Source: Nocardia asteroides
GTDB taxonomy: Bacteria; Actinomycetota; Actinomycetes; Mycobacteriales; Mycobacteriaceae
DNA: 64,000 nt
Assembly (NCBI GenBank): GCA_019930625.1
Contig: CP082844.1
Location: 2,418,001 to 2,482,000 of the forward strand
Direction of reading: 5' to 3'
The notes under the pieces are model-generated. The model did not search any database. It was not told the DNA's origin and saw only the letters and a program-made list of their open reading frames with translations. Shown one piece after another: positions 49,212 to 58,150 of this stretch. The position numbers and the translations under genes were made by a program. The stretch's first letter is position 1. The number at the start of each line of letters is the position of its first letter.

Positions 49212-50006
49212 CTAATCCAGGCTGGGCCGCTCGCGGTCCGCGGCATCCCAGGCGGGCCATTCCGTGCTGACGCTGCCGGACCAGCTGGGCTGTCTGCGAT
49301 CCCGGAAGGCTGCCATGGCCTCGCCGCCGTCGATGCTCTTGGTCGCATGCTGGTTGAGTTCGGTCTCCAGTTGACCGACCACGGTGGGGCTCATTCCGAG
49401 CCCCTCCCAGAGCAGCCGCTTGGATAGCGCCACCGGTAGCGGGGCCGAGCCGTTCGCGATGTCGTGCGCAACGGCGAGGGCGGTCGGTAACACCTCGCTC
49501 GCGGGCAGCGAGCTGTTGGCCAAGCCCATCGCTTTGGCTTCGTCACCATCGAACGTGCGCCCGGTCAGCATGATGTCGGCGGCGTTGGCCATGCCGACGA
49601 GCCTGGGTAGCGTCCAGTGCGCGTAGCCGTCGGCCACGACGCCGCGGCGGACCTGGTTCAGCCCGTACACCGCGTCGCGCGCCAGGTATCGCAGGTCGCA
49701 TTGCAGGGCCAGCGCCAAGCCGATGCCCACCGCGTGGCCGTTCACGGCCGCGATCACCGGTTTGCGCACTCGCCACGGAGGCGGGTCGATCGTGGCGCTG
49801 ACCTCCCCGACTCGATTGGATAGGTCCGCTCCCGCGCAGAACGCGGGCGGGGTGCCGGTGACGATCACGGCACGGATGGCGTCTTCCGCATCGCAGCGTT
49901 GCAATGCGGCGCCCATCGTGGGAGTGAACGCGTTCTGCTGCGCGGGCCGGTTGAGCGTGAGCACGGCGACGCCCCGGGAGACATCGACGTGCAGTTCCGA
50001 ACTCAT
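49212..50006 (-). CDS. Enoyl-CoA hydratase/isomerase family protein with altered catalytic positions
   Basis: A 264-residue crotonase-fold protein. The oxyanion-hole segment AFCAGADLS is present. The two positions that carry glutamate in enoyl-CoA hydratases (Glu144 and Glu164 of rat crotonase) appear to be Gln (GLNQVRRG) and Asp (ADIMLTG). Its reaction may therefore differ from hydration, for example isomerisation or hydrolysis. It is on the same strand as an acyl-CoA dehydrogenase that ends 56 bp upstream and is probably co-transcribed. Confidence 0.85.
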   Translation of the reverse strand: MSSELHVDVSRGVAVLTLNRPAQQNAFTPTMGAALQRCDAEDAIRAVIVTGTPPAFCAGADLSNRVGEVSATIDPPPWRVRKPVIAAVNGHAVGIGLALALQCDLRYLARDAVYGLNQVRRGVVADGYAHWTLPRLVGMANAADIMLTGRTFDGDEAKAMGLANSSLPASEVLPTALAVAHDIANGSAPLPVALSKRLLWEGLGMSPTVVGQLETELNQHATKSIDGGEAMAAFRDRRQPSWSGSVSTEWPAWDAADRERPSLD

Positions 50007-50061
50007 GCCTCAGGATGTTAGCCGACGGACGCGGACCTGACGTGGGGCCGAAAGTCTTCCG

Positions 50062-51234
50062 CTATCCGCGCAGGACCTTTCGCCCGATGGCGTACTTGTG
50101 CACCTCGGTCGGCCCGTCGTAGAGCCGGAAGGCGCGCATGTCCCGGAAGATCATCTCGACCACCGTCTCGTCGCTGATGCCGATGCCGCCGAGCACCTGT
50201 ACACACCGGTCGGCGACCTTGAACAGTTCCTCGGAGACGAACGACTTGGCGATCGAGCTCTCGTGCCGCGCCTTCGCCCCGTTGTCCATCAGCCAGCAGG
50301 CGTGCCAGATGGTCAGCCTGCACTGGTGCAGCGCGATCTCGTTATCGGCCAGCATGAACGACACGCCCTCGTGTTCGCCGATCGGCTTGCCGAACGCGGT
50401 GCGGGTGCGCGCGTGCTCGACCGCGATGCTCTGGGCGCGTTCGGCGGCGCCGAGCCAGCGCATGCAATGGGTCAAGCGGGCCGGGGCGAGCCGGAGCTGG
50501 GCGTAGCGCAGCGCCTGGCCCGCCTCGCCGAGCAGCGCCTCCCTGGGCAGGACCAGGTTGTCGAAGCGGACAACACCGTGCCCGGCGACGTAGTTGCGGT
50601 CCATCGTGTTCATCGTGCGTTCGATGACGATGCCGGGCTGATCGCCGTCGGTGAGGAACAGCGTGGGCCCCTCGGGCAAGTGCGGGTTGGCGGCCAAACG
50701 CGCCATGATGATCCAAGTCTTCGCGCCGTTGGCGCCGGTGATCAGCCATTTGCGCCCGTTGACGGTGAAGTTCTCGCCGTCGAAGGTCGCTTCGGTGGTC
50801 AGCTGGGCGGGGTCGGAGCCGGCGCCGTCGGGCTCGGTCATGGCGAAGACCGAGCGCTGGTGGCCCGCGACCACCGGGGCCAGATGACGCCGCACCTGGT
50901 CGGGGTCGGCCACCTTGGACAGCAGGAACATGTTGCCCTCGTCGGGCGCCGCGCAGTTCATCGCGACCGGGCCGAGCGTGGACCAGCCCGCCGCTTCGTA
51001 GATCACCGCCTGCTCGACGTGGGTCAGTCCGCGCCCGCCGAGCGCTTCGGGCGCCTGCACGGTGAGCAGCTTCTCGGCGCGCGCGAGTTCGACGAGTTCC
51101 TGGCGCAGCTCGTCGGTCGGGCCGTGCGCGGTCAGGCGCGGGTCGCGCTCGTAGGGGACGATCTTGTCGATGACGAATCGGCGTACTCGATCGCGTTCGG
51201 CGGCGAGTTCGGCGGGAATCGCGAAGTCGATCAT
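50062..51234 (-). CDS. Acyl-CoA dehydrogenase, ACAD10/11-like
   Basis: A 390-residue flavoprotein with FAMTEPDGAGSDP, WLITGANGAKTW and the flavin-contacting RTAFGKPIGEHEGV, then CVQVLGGIGISDE. The C-terminal RLYDGPTEVHKYAIG has the Asp-Gly-Pro pattern of the ACAD10/11 group, in which the catalytic residue sits differently from MCAD. It probably oxidises branched or long acyl-CoAs. It is the first of a pair with the downstream crotonase-fold gene. Confidence 0.9.
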   Translation of the reverse strand: MIDFAIPAELAAERDRVRRFVIDKIVPYERDPRLTAHGPTDELRQELVELARAEKLLTVQAPEALGGRGLTHVEQAVIYEAAGWSTLGPVAMNCAAPDEGNMFLLSKVADPDQVRRHLAPVVAGHQRSVFAMTEPDGAGSDPAQLTTEATFDGENFTVNGRKWLITGANGAKTWIIMARLAANPHLPEGPTLFLTDGDQPGIVIERTMNTMDRNYVAGHGVVRFDNLVLPREALLGEAGQALRYAQLRLAPARLTHCMRWLGAAERAQSIAVEHARTRTAFGKPIGEHEGVSFMLADNEIALHQCRLTIWHACWLMDNGAKARHESSIAKSFVSEELFKVADRCVQVLGGIGISDETVVEMIFRDMRAFRLYDGPTEVHKYAIGRKVLRG

Positions 51235-51465
51235 CGTTGGTCACCATTCGTTCGGGGGCGCGATGCGTCGAGCATACGAAAACCCTGGCAAGCGACTGAA
51301 GGCGGCCGCCATCAAAGTGATGCCGGCGTGGCGCTGCCACGCTGAACTGCGCGGGATATCCAGGAGCGCGGCCTTCCTGTACGCATCTGCCTACCCGTCC
51401 GGCCTGCTATCGCCGCGAGTCGAGGTCCGCAGCGGCCAGCGCCCACCGGGTCTGGTGAGCGGTCT

Positions 51466-52335
51466 TCAGCGGGCGGGGGCGAGGCGGCGGTTGCGGGCGC
51501 CGAGCAGGCGGCAGGCGAGGTAGATCAGGAACGAGATCGTGGTGACGAAGGTCGAGACGGGGACACCCGGCGCCAGCGACAGCAGGATGCCGCCCACCGC
51601 GGCCACTTCCGCGAACACCACCGCGAGCACCGTTGCCCGGACCGGGTTCGCGGTGAGCTGCGCCGCCGCGGCGGCCGGGGTGATCAGCAGGGCGAGAACG
51701 AGCAGCGCGCCGACGATCTGTACCCCGAAGGCCGCCGTGATGCCCAGCAGCACGGCGAACACGATGGACAGCGCCCGCACCGGAACCCCGCGCGCCACCG
51801 CCACCTCCGGATCGGAGCTGGCGAACAGCAGCGGCCGGTAGACGAACGCGAGCACCGCGATCACTCCGGCGGTGCAGACCGCGAGCAGGCCGATGCCGTT
51901 GTTGCCGACGCTGACCACCTGTCCGGTGAGCAGCGAGAACTTCGAGCCCGCGCGATCGGGGCCGAGCCACAGGAACAGCACCGAGAGCCCCAGCCCGAAC
52001 GAGAGCACCACCGCGATCACCGAATCGCGTTCGCGTGCCCGGGTACCGAGCAGCCCGAACAACACCGCGGCGACGACCGACCCCGCGATGGCGCCGACAC
52101 CGACCCCGATACCGGCCAGCAGCGCCGCAGCGGCGCCGGTCAGGGATAGCTCGCTGGTGCCGTGCACCGCGAACGACATCTGCCTGCTGATGATCAGCGG
52201 ACCGATCACCCCCGACAGCAATCCGAGCAGGGCCGCGGCGAGCAGCGCCTGCTGGACGAACCCGTAGGAAAGCAGGTTCGCCGTGGTACCGAAATCCAGC
52301 ATCTTGTCGAGGACGCCGGAGAGCTTGTCGGTCAC
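51466..52335 (-). CDS. znuB: Zinc/manganese ABC transporter permease
   Basis: A 289-residue ABC-3 family permease with about eight hydrophobic helices. AVHGTSELSLTGAAAALLAG and FGVQIVGALLVLALLITPAAAA are the family's cytoplasmic-loop and helix signatures. It forms the membrane channel of the high-affinity zinc importer with ZnuC and ZnuA. The start overlaps the znuC stop region by 4 bp. Divalent metal preference (Zn or Mn) is inferred from the operon and the nearby candidate Zur box. Confidence 0.92.
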   Translation of the reverse strand: MTDKLSGVLDKMLDFGTTANLLSYGFVQQALLAAALLGLLSGVIGPLIISRQMSFAVHGTSELSLTGAAAALLAGIGVGVGAIAGSVVAAVLFGLLGTRARERDSVIAVVLSFGLGLSVLFLWLGPDRAGSKFSLLTGQVVSVGNNGIGLLAVCTAGVIAVLAFVYRPLLFASSDPEVAVARGVPVRALSIVFAVLLGITAAFGVQIVGALLVLALLITPAAAAAQLTANPVRATVLAVVFAEVAAVGGILLSLAPGVPVSTFVTTISFLIYLACRLLGARNRRLAPAR

Positions 52336-53459
52336 GAACGCACTCCGCTCTGATCCGGGTCAGCGGCCGGCCGGGCCGGGCCGCCTCCATCGCCGTCCAC
52401 GGTGGCGGCCGGCTCCACGGAAGGTCGTCGGGCCGGGGCAGCGCCGTTGGTGTCCGACGACTCGCTCGAAGCGGAAGCGGTCGTTGCCGGGCCGGCGGAG
52501 GATGTACTGTTCACCGGCGCATCGCCCGTTGCCGCGGTTACCTCCGGCGTGGCGACGCCGTGTGCGAATTCGTCGCCCGCCGGTCCGTGGCAGTGGCCGC
52601 CCGCCGTGCCGAGCGCGTCCATGGTGTCGCCGGTGCCGACGACCACCAGACGCCCGCGTACCCGCAGGACGTCCACCTCGGTGCGGTACAGCTGCGACAG
52701 CACCGCGGAGGTCATCACCTCCTCCGGCGTCCCGATCCGGAACCGGCCGTCGACCAGGTACAGCACGCGATCCACCAGGGGCAGAACCGGATTGATCTCG
52801 TGCGTCACGAAGAGCACCGCGGTGTCGTGGGTGCGCCTGCGGCGATCGATCAGTTCGGCGACCAGCCGCTGGTTGGCCAGATCCAGGCTGAGCAACGGCT
52901 CGTCGCACAACAGCACCTTCGGATCGCCGACCAGCGCCTGCGCCACCCGCAGGCGCTGCTGCTCGCCGCCGGACATGGATTCCAATGGCGCGTAGGCGAA
53001 ATGTTCCGCACCGACGTCGGCGATGGCAGCGGCCACCTTGCGCTTGCGCTCGGCTCGGTAGCGTAGTCCGAGCCCCCAGCGATGCCCGTCGACCCCGAGC
53101 CCGACGAGATCGACGCCGCGCAACTGCACTCCGGCGTCGATCGTCTTCTGTTGCGGCACATAGCCGATGTCGGGATTGCCCGCGCGCGCGGGCGAGCCCG
53201 CGATCCGGGCAGTGCCGGAACTCAAACCGAGTTGACCCAGCAAAACCTTCAGCAGGGAGGTCTTACCCGACCCGTTCGGGCCGAGAACCGCGACGAACTC
53301 CCCGCGGGCGACAGTGAGATCCAATCCGTCCCACAAGGTTCGGTCGCCGAACGACAACCGCGCCGACTCCAGCCGCACCGCGGCCGAGTCGTCGCCGATG
53401 CCCGACCGCCGCCGTTGCGCCCGGTCGGTGTGCTCGGTCAGCGCCGCTGGCTCGGTCAT
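52332..53459 (-). CDS. znuC: Zinc ABC transporter ATP-binding protein with long tail
   Basis: A 375-residue ABC ATPase: Walker A GPNGSGKTSLL, signature SGGEQQRLRVAQ, Walker B VLLCDEPLLSLD and the H-loop VTHEINPV. About 100 C-terminal residues beyond the nucleotide-binding domain form a disordered tail that starts with a possible metal-binding GGHCHGPAGDEFAHG. The rest is Ala/Thr/Ser/Pro-rich. The ATG at 53459 is preferred over an upstream in-frame start at 53525 because it begins 4 bp after the znuA stop. Confidence 0.92.
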   Translation of the reverse strand: MTEPAALTEHTDRAQRRRSGIGDDSAAVRLESARLSFGDRTLWDGLDLTVARGEFVAVLGPNGSGKTSLLKVLLGQLGLSSGTARIAGSPARAGNPDIGYVPQQKTIDAGVQLRGVDLVGLGVDGHRWGLGLRYRAERKRKVAAAIADVGAEHFAYAPLESMSGGEQQRLRVAQALVGDPKVLLCDEPLLSLDLANQRLVAELIDRRRRTHDTAVLFVTHEINPVLPLVDRVLYLVDGRFRIGTPEEVMTSAVLSQLYRTEVDVLRVRGRLVVVGTGDTMDALGTAGGHCHGPAGDEFAHGVATPEVTAATGDAPVNSTSSAGPATTASASSESSDTNGAAPARRPSVEPAATVDGDGGGPARPAADPDQSGVRS

Positions 53460-53463
53460 CCGC

Positions 53464-54345
53464 TCAGGCCAACGCGGCGGCCAAGGCCTGCGCGTTCTTC
53501 GTCTGCCACTGAATGTAATCCTCACCCTCGGGCAGGGTCTCGGTCACCTCGACGACGGCGATGCCCGCGTTCTGCGCGGTGTTCCGCAGGTCTTTGGTGA
53601 TCTTGTCCTCGGTCTGCACGTTGTAGATCAATGCGCGGACGCGCTTGCCGGTGAGCAGGTCCTGGGTCGCCGCGACGGCCGCGGGCGCCGGGTCGGTCTC
53701 CTGCTCGATGGCTTCCTGGAACTCGTGCGGCGTCAGATCGTCCGCCGCGGCGGCGGCCAAGAGGTAGTGCGCGAGGGGTTCGGTCTGCAGCACCGGCGTT
53801 TTCGGATGCTCGGCGGCGAGTTTGCCGGTGATGGCGGTGACCGCGGCGAGACGGCCCTTGAACGTCGTCGCACGCTCGGTGTAGGCCGCGGCCTTGTCCG
53901 GGTCCAGTTCGCCGAGCTGAGCGGCGATGCGGTCGGCGACCACATCCACGGTGCGCACGTCGTACCAGATGTGCTCGTTCTCGTCGCTCTGGTCCACGCG
54001 CAGGGAGTAGGCGTCCACCGTGCGCTTGTTCGTGCCCGCCACCGCCTTCTCGGCGAATTCGTCGTAGCCGCCGCCGTTGTAGACCACCAGATCGGCGTCG
54101 CTCAGTTCGGCCGACTCGACAGCGGAGGTCTCGTGTGAGTGCGGATCGGCGTTCGGATCGGTGATCAGCGACCGGACGGTGGCGTCGGGACCCGCGATGG
54201 CGGCGGCGATGTCACCCCATACGTCGGTGGAGGTGACGACGACCGGCTGGTCGGAGTCGGTGGAGTCGCCACACGCGGCGATTGTCGCTACGGAGGCCAA
54301 CCCCACGGCGATGCCTACACACTTCATGGCGAATCTGGTCTTCAC
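53464..54345 (-). CDS. znuA: Zinc-binding lipoprotein of ABC transporter
   Basis: A 293-residue substrate-binding lipoprotein (cluster A-I). The signal peptide ends at the lipobox TIAAC (Cys25). Putative zinc ligands are His in DPHSHETS, His in NEHIWYD, and acidic or His residues further on (TPHEFQEA, YNVQTEDK). No long His-rich loop is present, unlike enterobacterial ZnuA. It lies first in the znuACB order. Confidence 0.9.
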   Translation of the reverse strand: MKTRFAMKCVGIAVGLASVATIAACGDSTDSDQPVVVTSTDVWGDIAAAIAGPDATVRSLITDPNADPHSHETSAVESAELSDADLVVYNGGGYDEFAEKAVAGTNKRTVDAYSLRVDQSDENEHIWYDVRTVDVVADRIAAQLGELDPDKAAAYTERATTFKGRLAAVTAITGKLAAEHPKTPVLQTEPLAHYLLAAAAADDLTPHEFQEAIEQETDPAPAAVAATQDLLTGKRVRALIYNVQTEDKITKDLRNTAQNAGIAVVEVTETLPEGEDYIQWQTKNAQALAAALA

Positions 54346-54375
54346 GTGGGGTACTCCTGGCAGTCCGGCAGATCA

Positions 54376-54397
54376 AAATGGAAATCGTTCCCGTTTA
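54376..54397. promoter_or_regulatory. Candidate Zur operator upstream of znuA
   Basis: TGGAAATCGTTCCC (about 54379-54392), set in AT-rich flanks, has GGAA/TTCC dyad symmetry, similar in shape to mycobacterial Zur boxes. It sits 33-46 bp before the znuA start codon. Zur binding is inferred. Confidence 0.5.
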
Positions 54398-54505
54398 ACT
54401 CTAGCAAATCCGGTCCGGCGGTAGGAGGTAACGCCCACGTGGAACGCGAAAACCAAGGGCCCGTGGACGATTCCTCGTTCGCGGGCCCTCGGTGAGCTCG
54501 AGACT

Positions 54506-57079
54506 TCAGACCAGCGCGGCCTCCACCGGCTGTCCGAGCAGCTGCGCGCAGCGCAACAGGCCGAGATGGCTGTAGGCCTGGGGATGGTTACCGAGCGAAC
54601 GTTCGGCGACCGGGTCGTACTCTTCGCTCAGCAGCCCCGTCGGCCCCGCGACGTCGACCAGCTGGGCGAACAGCGCCTCGGCGTCCGAGCGCTTCCCGAT
54701 CAGCAGGTACGCCTCGACCAGCCAGGCCGCGCACAGGTGGAATCCGCCCTCGCCGCCGGGCAAGCCGTCGTCGTGGTGATAGCGGTACACGGTCGAGCCG
54801 CTGCGCAGCTCGGCCTCGGTCGCCACGACGGTCGCCGCGAAGCGCGGGTCGGAGGGGTCGATCAGGCCGCTCAGCCCGATGTGCAGCGTGGCCGCGTCGA
54901 GGTCGGTGCCGTCGTAGGCCGCGGTGTAGGACTGCACGTCGTCGTTCCAGCCCTTCGCCTTCACCTCGTCGGCGATGGTGTCGCGCAGCACCGGCCAGGC
55001 CGGATCGGCCTCGCGATCGAACTTCTGCGCCAGGGTCAGCGCACGATCGACGGTCAGCCAGCCCATCACCTTCGAGTACACGTGGTGGCGGGGGTTGCCG
55101 CGGATCTCCCAGATGCCGTGGTCGGGCTCCTGCCAGCGCCGCTGGACCGCCGAGACCATGGCGCACACCAGCTCCCAGTCGGCATCGGGCAGCACGTGCG
55201 CGGGATCGGTGACGCCCCGCAGCTCCCTGGCGTGCGCCAGGGTGGCGATGAGATCCACGATCGGGCCGAAGACGTCCAACTGCACCTGCATGTTGGCCGC
55301 GTTGCCGACGCGGACCGGACGCGAGCCCGCGTAGCCGGGCAACTGGTCGATCGAGGCCTCCGGCGGCAGCGTCTCGCCGTACAGCGTGTACAGCGGGTGC
55401 AGGCGCTCGGGGCCGGGCAACGTCTCCAGTACCCGGTGCACCCAGCCGAGGTAATCCTCGGCCTCGGTGAGGGAGCCGAGCGAGACCAGCGCCTGGGCGG
55501 TCAACGCGGCGTCGCGCAGCCAGCAATAGCGGTAGTCCCAGTTGCGCACGCCGCCGATGTCCTCGGGCAGCGAGGTGGTGGCGGCCGCGAGGATCGAACC
55601 GGAGGGCGCGTGCACGAGGCCGCGCAGGGTCAGCGCGGAGCGCTTCATCAGGTCGGGCTTCAGCGGCGGCAGCGTGAGCGTCGAGGCCCACTCCGACCAG
55701 TACCGCTCGGCCTCCCGGCGCCGCTGGGCCTCGCTGGTCTCGGCGGGTTCGAGGTCGAAGGTGCCACAGCGCAATTCGAGCACGACCGGGCCTTTGGAGG
55801 GGTCGACCACGGCACGTGCCGACTCGTGGGTCCCGTCGGAGACGATCTCCCATCGCACGCCGGGGGAGCGCAGCACGATCGGATCGTTGGTGCCGTACAC
55901 GCGCAGTCCGCCCTCCTGCGCTTCGAGGTTCACCGGCACCTGGCCGAACTCCGGCCGGGGCGCGAAGGTGACCACGGCCTTCGCGTCGCCGGTGATCACC
56001 CGGGTGAGGTCGGTACGCGTGGGCGCGACGTCGTGCGGCAGGTAGTCGGTGACTTGCAGACTGGCCCAGCGCGTTTCGACGGTCATCGTGCCGTCGACGT
56101 AGCGCTGCGAGAGCGGCAGCCCCGGCCGCTCGGGCTCGATGGTGAAGTGACCGCCCTGCGGGCCGCCGAGCAGGTGCGCGAACACCGCGGCGGAGTCCGG
56201 CTCCGGGTGGCAGAACCAGGTCACCGTGGCGTCCGGGGTGAGCAGCGCGACCGAGCGCGGGCTGGCCAGCATGGTCAGCCGCTCGATACGCGGCGCGCTC
56301 GCGCCCGCCAGCCAGGTCCGGCGCTCCTCCAGCAGGTAGGCCAGCGCCCAGGCCACGGCCTCGGTGCTGTCCACCCGGAACTTGGCCAGGCTCTCGCCGT
56401 CGCCGACCTTGATGCCGACGTCCGGGCCCGCGAGCACCCGGAACGCCTTCTCGTCGGTGACGTCGTCACCGAAGAACACCGCGGCCGAGGCCCCCGCCTG
56501 ATGCCGGACGGTGTCCAGTGCGGTGCCCTTGTCGGTCTGCACCACGGCCAGTTCGATGACGGCCTTGCCCTCGGTGACCTGCACGCCGAACCAGCACGCC
56601 GGACCGAGCCGGACCTGCGACAGCGCCCGATGACCGATCTCCGGGCTGGCGTTGCGCACGTGCAACGCCACACTGGCAGGCTTGATCTCGACGGTGACGC
56701 CCGGGTTGTCCGCGGCGATCTGGTTCAGCGCCGTCTGCACCTCTCTGAGCAGGTGCTTGGCGTCGTTGTCGATCGCGTGTACGAAGCCGACGTCGAATTC
56801 CGAGCCGTGGCTGCCGATCAATTGCACTTCGACCGGCAACCGCGACAGCGCCGCGAGATCTCGCAGCGCGCGGCCGGAGATCACGGCGGCAGTGGTCCCG
56901 GTCAGGCCGGCGAGGGCTCGTAACGCGCTCACCGATTCCCGATGGGGGAAGGCTTTGGCCGGATCGGACACGATGGGCGCGAGTGTCCCGTCGTAATCCG
57001 ATGCGACCAGCAGCCGTGGCACGCGCGCGACCGTCGACAGTGCACGGCGAAGTTCCAGTGGCAGATCCTGTGCGCTCAC
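54506..57079 (-). CDS. Fused trehalose-6-phosphate phosphatase and GH15 hydrolase
   Basis: An 857-residue two-domain protein. Residues 1-255 are an OtsB-type HAD phosphatase: nucleophile motif SDYDGTLAP (Asp28/Asp30) and FFGDDVTDE. Residues about 265-857 are a glycoside hydrolase family 15 domain, with NWDYRYCWLRDAALT, LYTLYGE and GNHPQAYSHLGLL. GH15 members in actinobacteria include trehalases. A protein that joins trehalose synthesis (OtsB) with possible trehalose or glucan hydrolysis is notable. Both domains look intact. ATG or GTG at 57079. Confidence 0.9.
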   Translation of the reverse strand: MSAQDLPLELRRALSTVARVPRLLVASDYDGTLAPIVSDPAKAFPHRESVSALRALAGLTGTTAAVISGRALRDLAALSRLPVEVQLIGSHGSEFDVGFVHAIDNDAKHLLREVQTALNQIAADNPGVTVEIKPASVALHVRNASPEIGHRALSQVRLGPACWFGVQVTEGKAVIELAVVQTDKGTALDTVRHQAGASAAVFFGDDVTDEKAFRVLAGPDVGIKVGDGESLAKFRVDSTEAVAWALAYLLEERRTWLAGASAPRIERLTMLASPRSVALLTPDATVTWFCHPEPDSAAVFAHLLGGPQGGHFTIEPERPGLPLSQRYVDGTMTVETRWASLQVTDYLPHDVAPTRTDLTRVITGDAKAVVTFAPRPEFGQVPVNLEAQEGGLRVYGTNDPIVLRSPGVRWEIVSDGTHESARAVVDPSKGPVVLELRCGTFDLEPAETSEAQRRREAERYWSEWASTLTLPPLKPDLMKRSALTLRGLVHAPSGSILAAATTSLPEDIGGVRNWDYRYCWLRDAALTAQALVSLGSLTEAEDYLGWVHRVLETLPGPERLHPLYTLYGETLPPEASIDQLPGYAGSRPVRVGNAANMQVQLDVFGPIVDLIATLAHARELRGVTDPAHVLPDADWELVCAMVSAVQRRWQEPDHGIWEIRGNPRHHVYSKVMGWLTVDRALTLAQKFDREADPAWPVLRDTIADEVKAKGWNDDVQSYTAAYDGTDLDAATLHIGLSGLIDPSDPRFAATVVATEAELRSGSTVYRYHHDDGLPGGEGGFHLCAAWLVEAYLLIGKRSDAEALFAQLVDVAGPTGLLSEEYDPVAERSLGNHPQAYSHLGLLRCAQLLGQPVEAALV

Positions 57080-57354
57080 GCATCCAACCTAGTGATCGGA
57101 GGAGTTTTTTCAGGGGGCGGGCAAAACAATACTGTGTTGAATTTGCCGCACAGCAGCGCGCCGGTCCGCGTGCGCACGATAACGCAGGTGCTGAACCGGT
57201 GTCCGGTGGATCTGCCCAGCTAACGGCGACGGGATCCGAGCGGGTGAGCTTCGTCGCAGTACAGCGGCCGTTCGAACCCGGCATGGTGGCCGGGCGTCGA
57301 ATTGCTCGCCGTGCGCTGAATTGCCCGCCGTGCGCTGGGGGATCCCGATCGAGC

Positions 57355-58005
57355 TTACTGGTTGCGTTCGCCGAGCAGGAGGTCGACGGTCAGTTCCAGG
57401 CGTTCGGTGACGTCGGTGGCCGAGGCGCGCCGGGTCAGCCAGGCGACGAGATTCGACAGCCACACATCGCTGATCACGCGCGCGATGGCCAGTTGGCGTT
57501 CGGTGGGCTCCCCATCGTTCATGGCTCGCGCGAAGACGCGGTCCATCACCTTGCCGACGCGGTCGACCTCGGCGGCGGCGGAGGCGTCGGCGAACATGAA
57601 CGCCCGGGTCATGGCCTCGGTCAGCAGCGGGTCGCGCTGCATCATCCGGGTGATCTGGGTGAGCAGCAGGTGCATGCGCTCCTGCGGGGACTGCCCGGCA
57701 AGCGGCTTGCGTTTGCCCTCGATCTGCTCGAATTCCCGCGACAGCGCCGAGACCAGCAGGTGCACCTTCGACGGGAAGTAGCGGTACAGCGTGCCGACCG
57801 CGACATCGGCGCGTTCGGCGACCGCGCGCATCTGCACCGCGTCGTAACCGCCCTTGGACGCCAGCGCCAAGGTCGCGTCCAGGATCCGCTTGCGCCGCTC
57901 GCGCTGCGCCGCCGAACTCAGTTCGTCCTCGGAGAGCGTGGTGACCGTAGCGGCGGGCCGCGCCGCGCTCGGGTCGGCTGGCTGCGATCGGGACGGACTG
58001 GCCAT
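57355..58005 (-). CDS. kstR: Cholesterol catabolism repressor KstR
   Basis: A 216-residue TetR-family protein that matches KstR (Rv3574) closely, including LSSAAQRERRKRILDAT, GYDAVQMRAVAERADVAVGTLYRYFPSKVHLLVSAL and RVISDVWLSNL. KstR represses steroid degradation genes and is released by 3-oxo-cholest-4-enoyl-CoA. ATG at 58005 follows AAAGGA; an upstream in-frame start at 58059 adds basic residues without support. A palindrome 97 bp upstream is its likely operator; the gene is divergent from fadE34. Confidence 0.95.
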   Translation of the reverse strand: MASPSRSQPADPSAARPAATVTTLSEDELSSAAQRERRKRILDATLALASKGGYDAVQMRAVAERADVAVGTLYRYFPSKVHLLVSALSREFEQIEGKRKPLAGQSPQERMHLLLTQITRMMQRDPLLTEAMTRAFMFADASAAAEVDRVGKVMDRVFARAMNDGEPTERQLAIARVISDVWLSNLVAWLTRRASATDVTERLELTVDLLLGERNQ

Positions 58006-58101
58006 TGATGAAAGTCCTTTCCGGAAACGTCGTTTCGTCGGCTGTGTGCGCGGTCGCACCGCGGCGGTGATGGTCTCTTGACTTCCGCCCGGCTAGGATA
58101 T

Positions 58102-58115
58102 TAGAACATGTTCTA
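58102..58115. promoter_or_regulatory. KstR operator
   Basis: TAGAACATGTTCTA is a perfect palindrome with the known KstR core AGAAC..GTTCT. It lies between kstR and fadE34 and so can repress both. Confidence 0.85.
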
Positions 58116-58150
58116 GGTGTGGGAGTCACGCCGGAAAGGCGGTATGGAGT

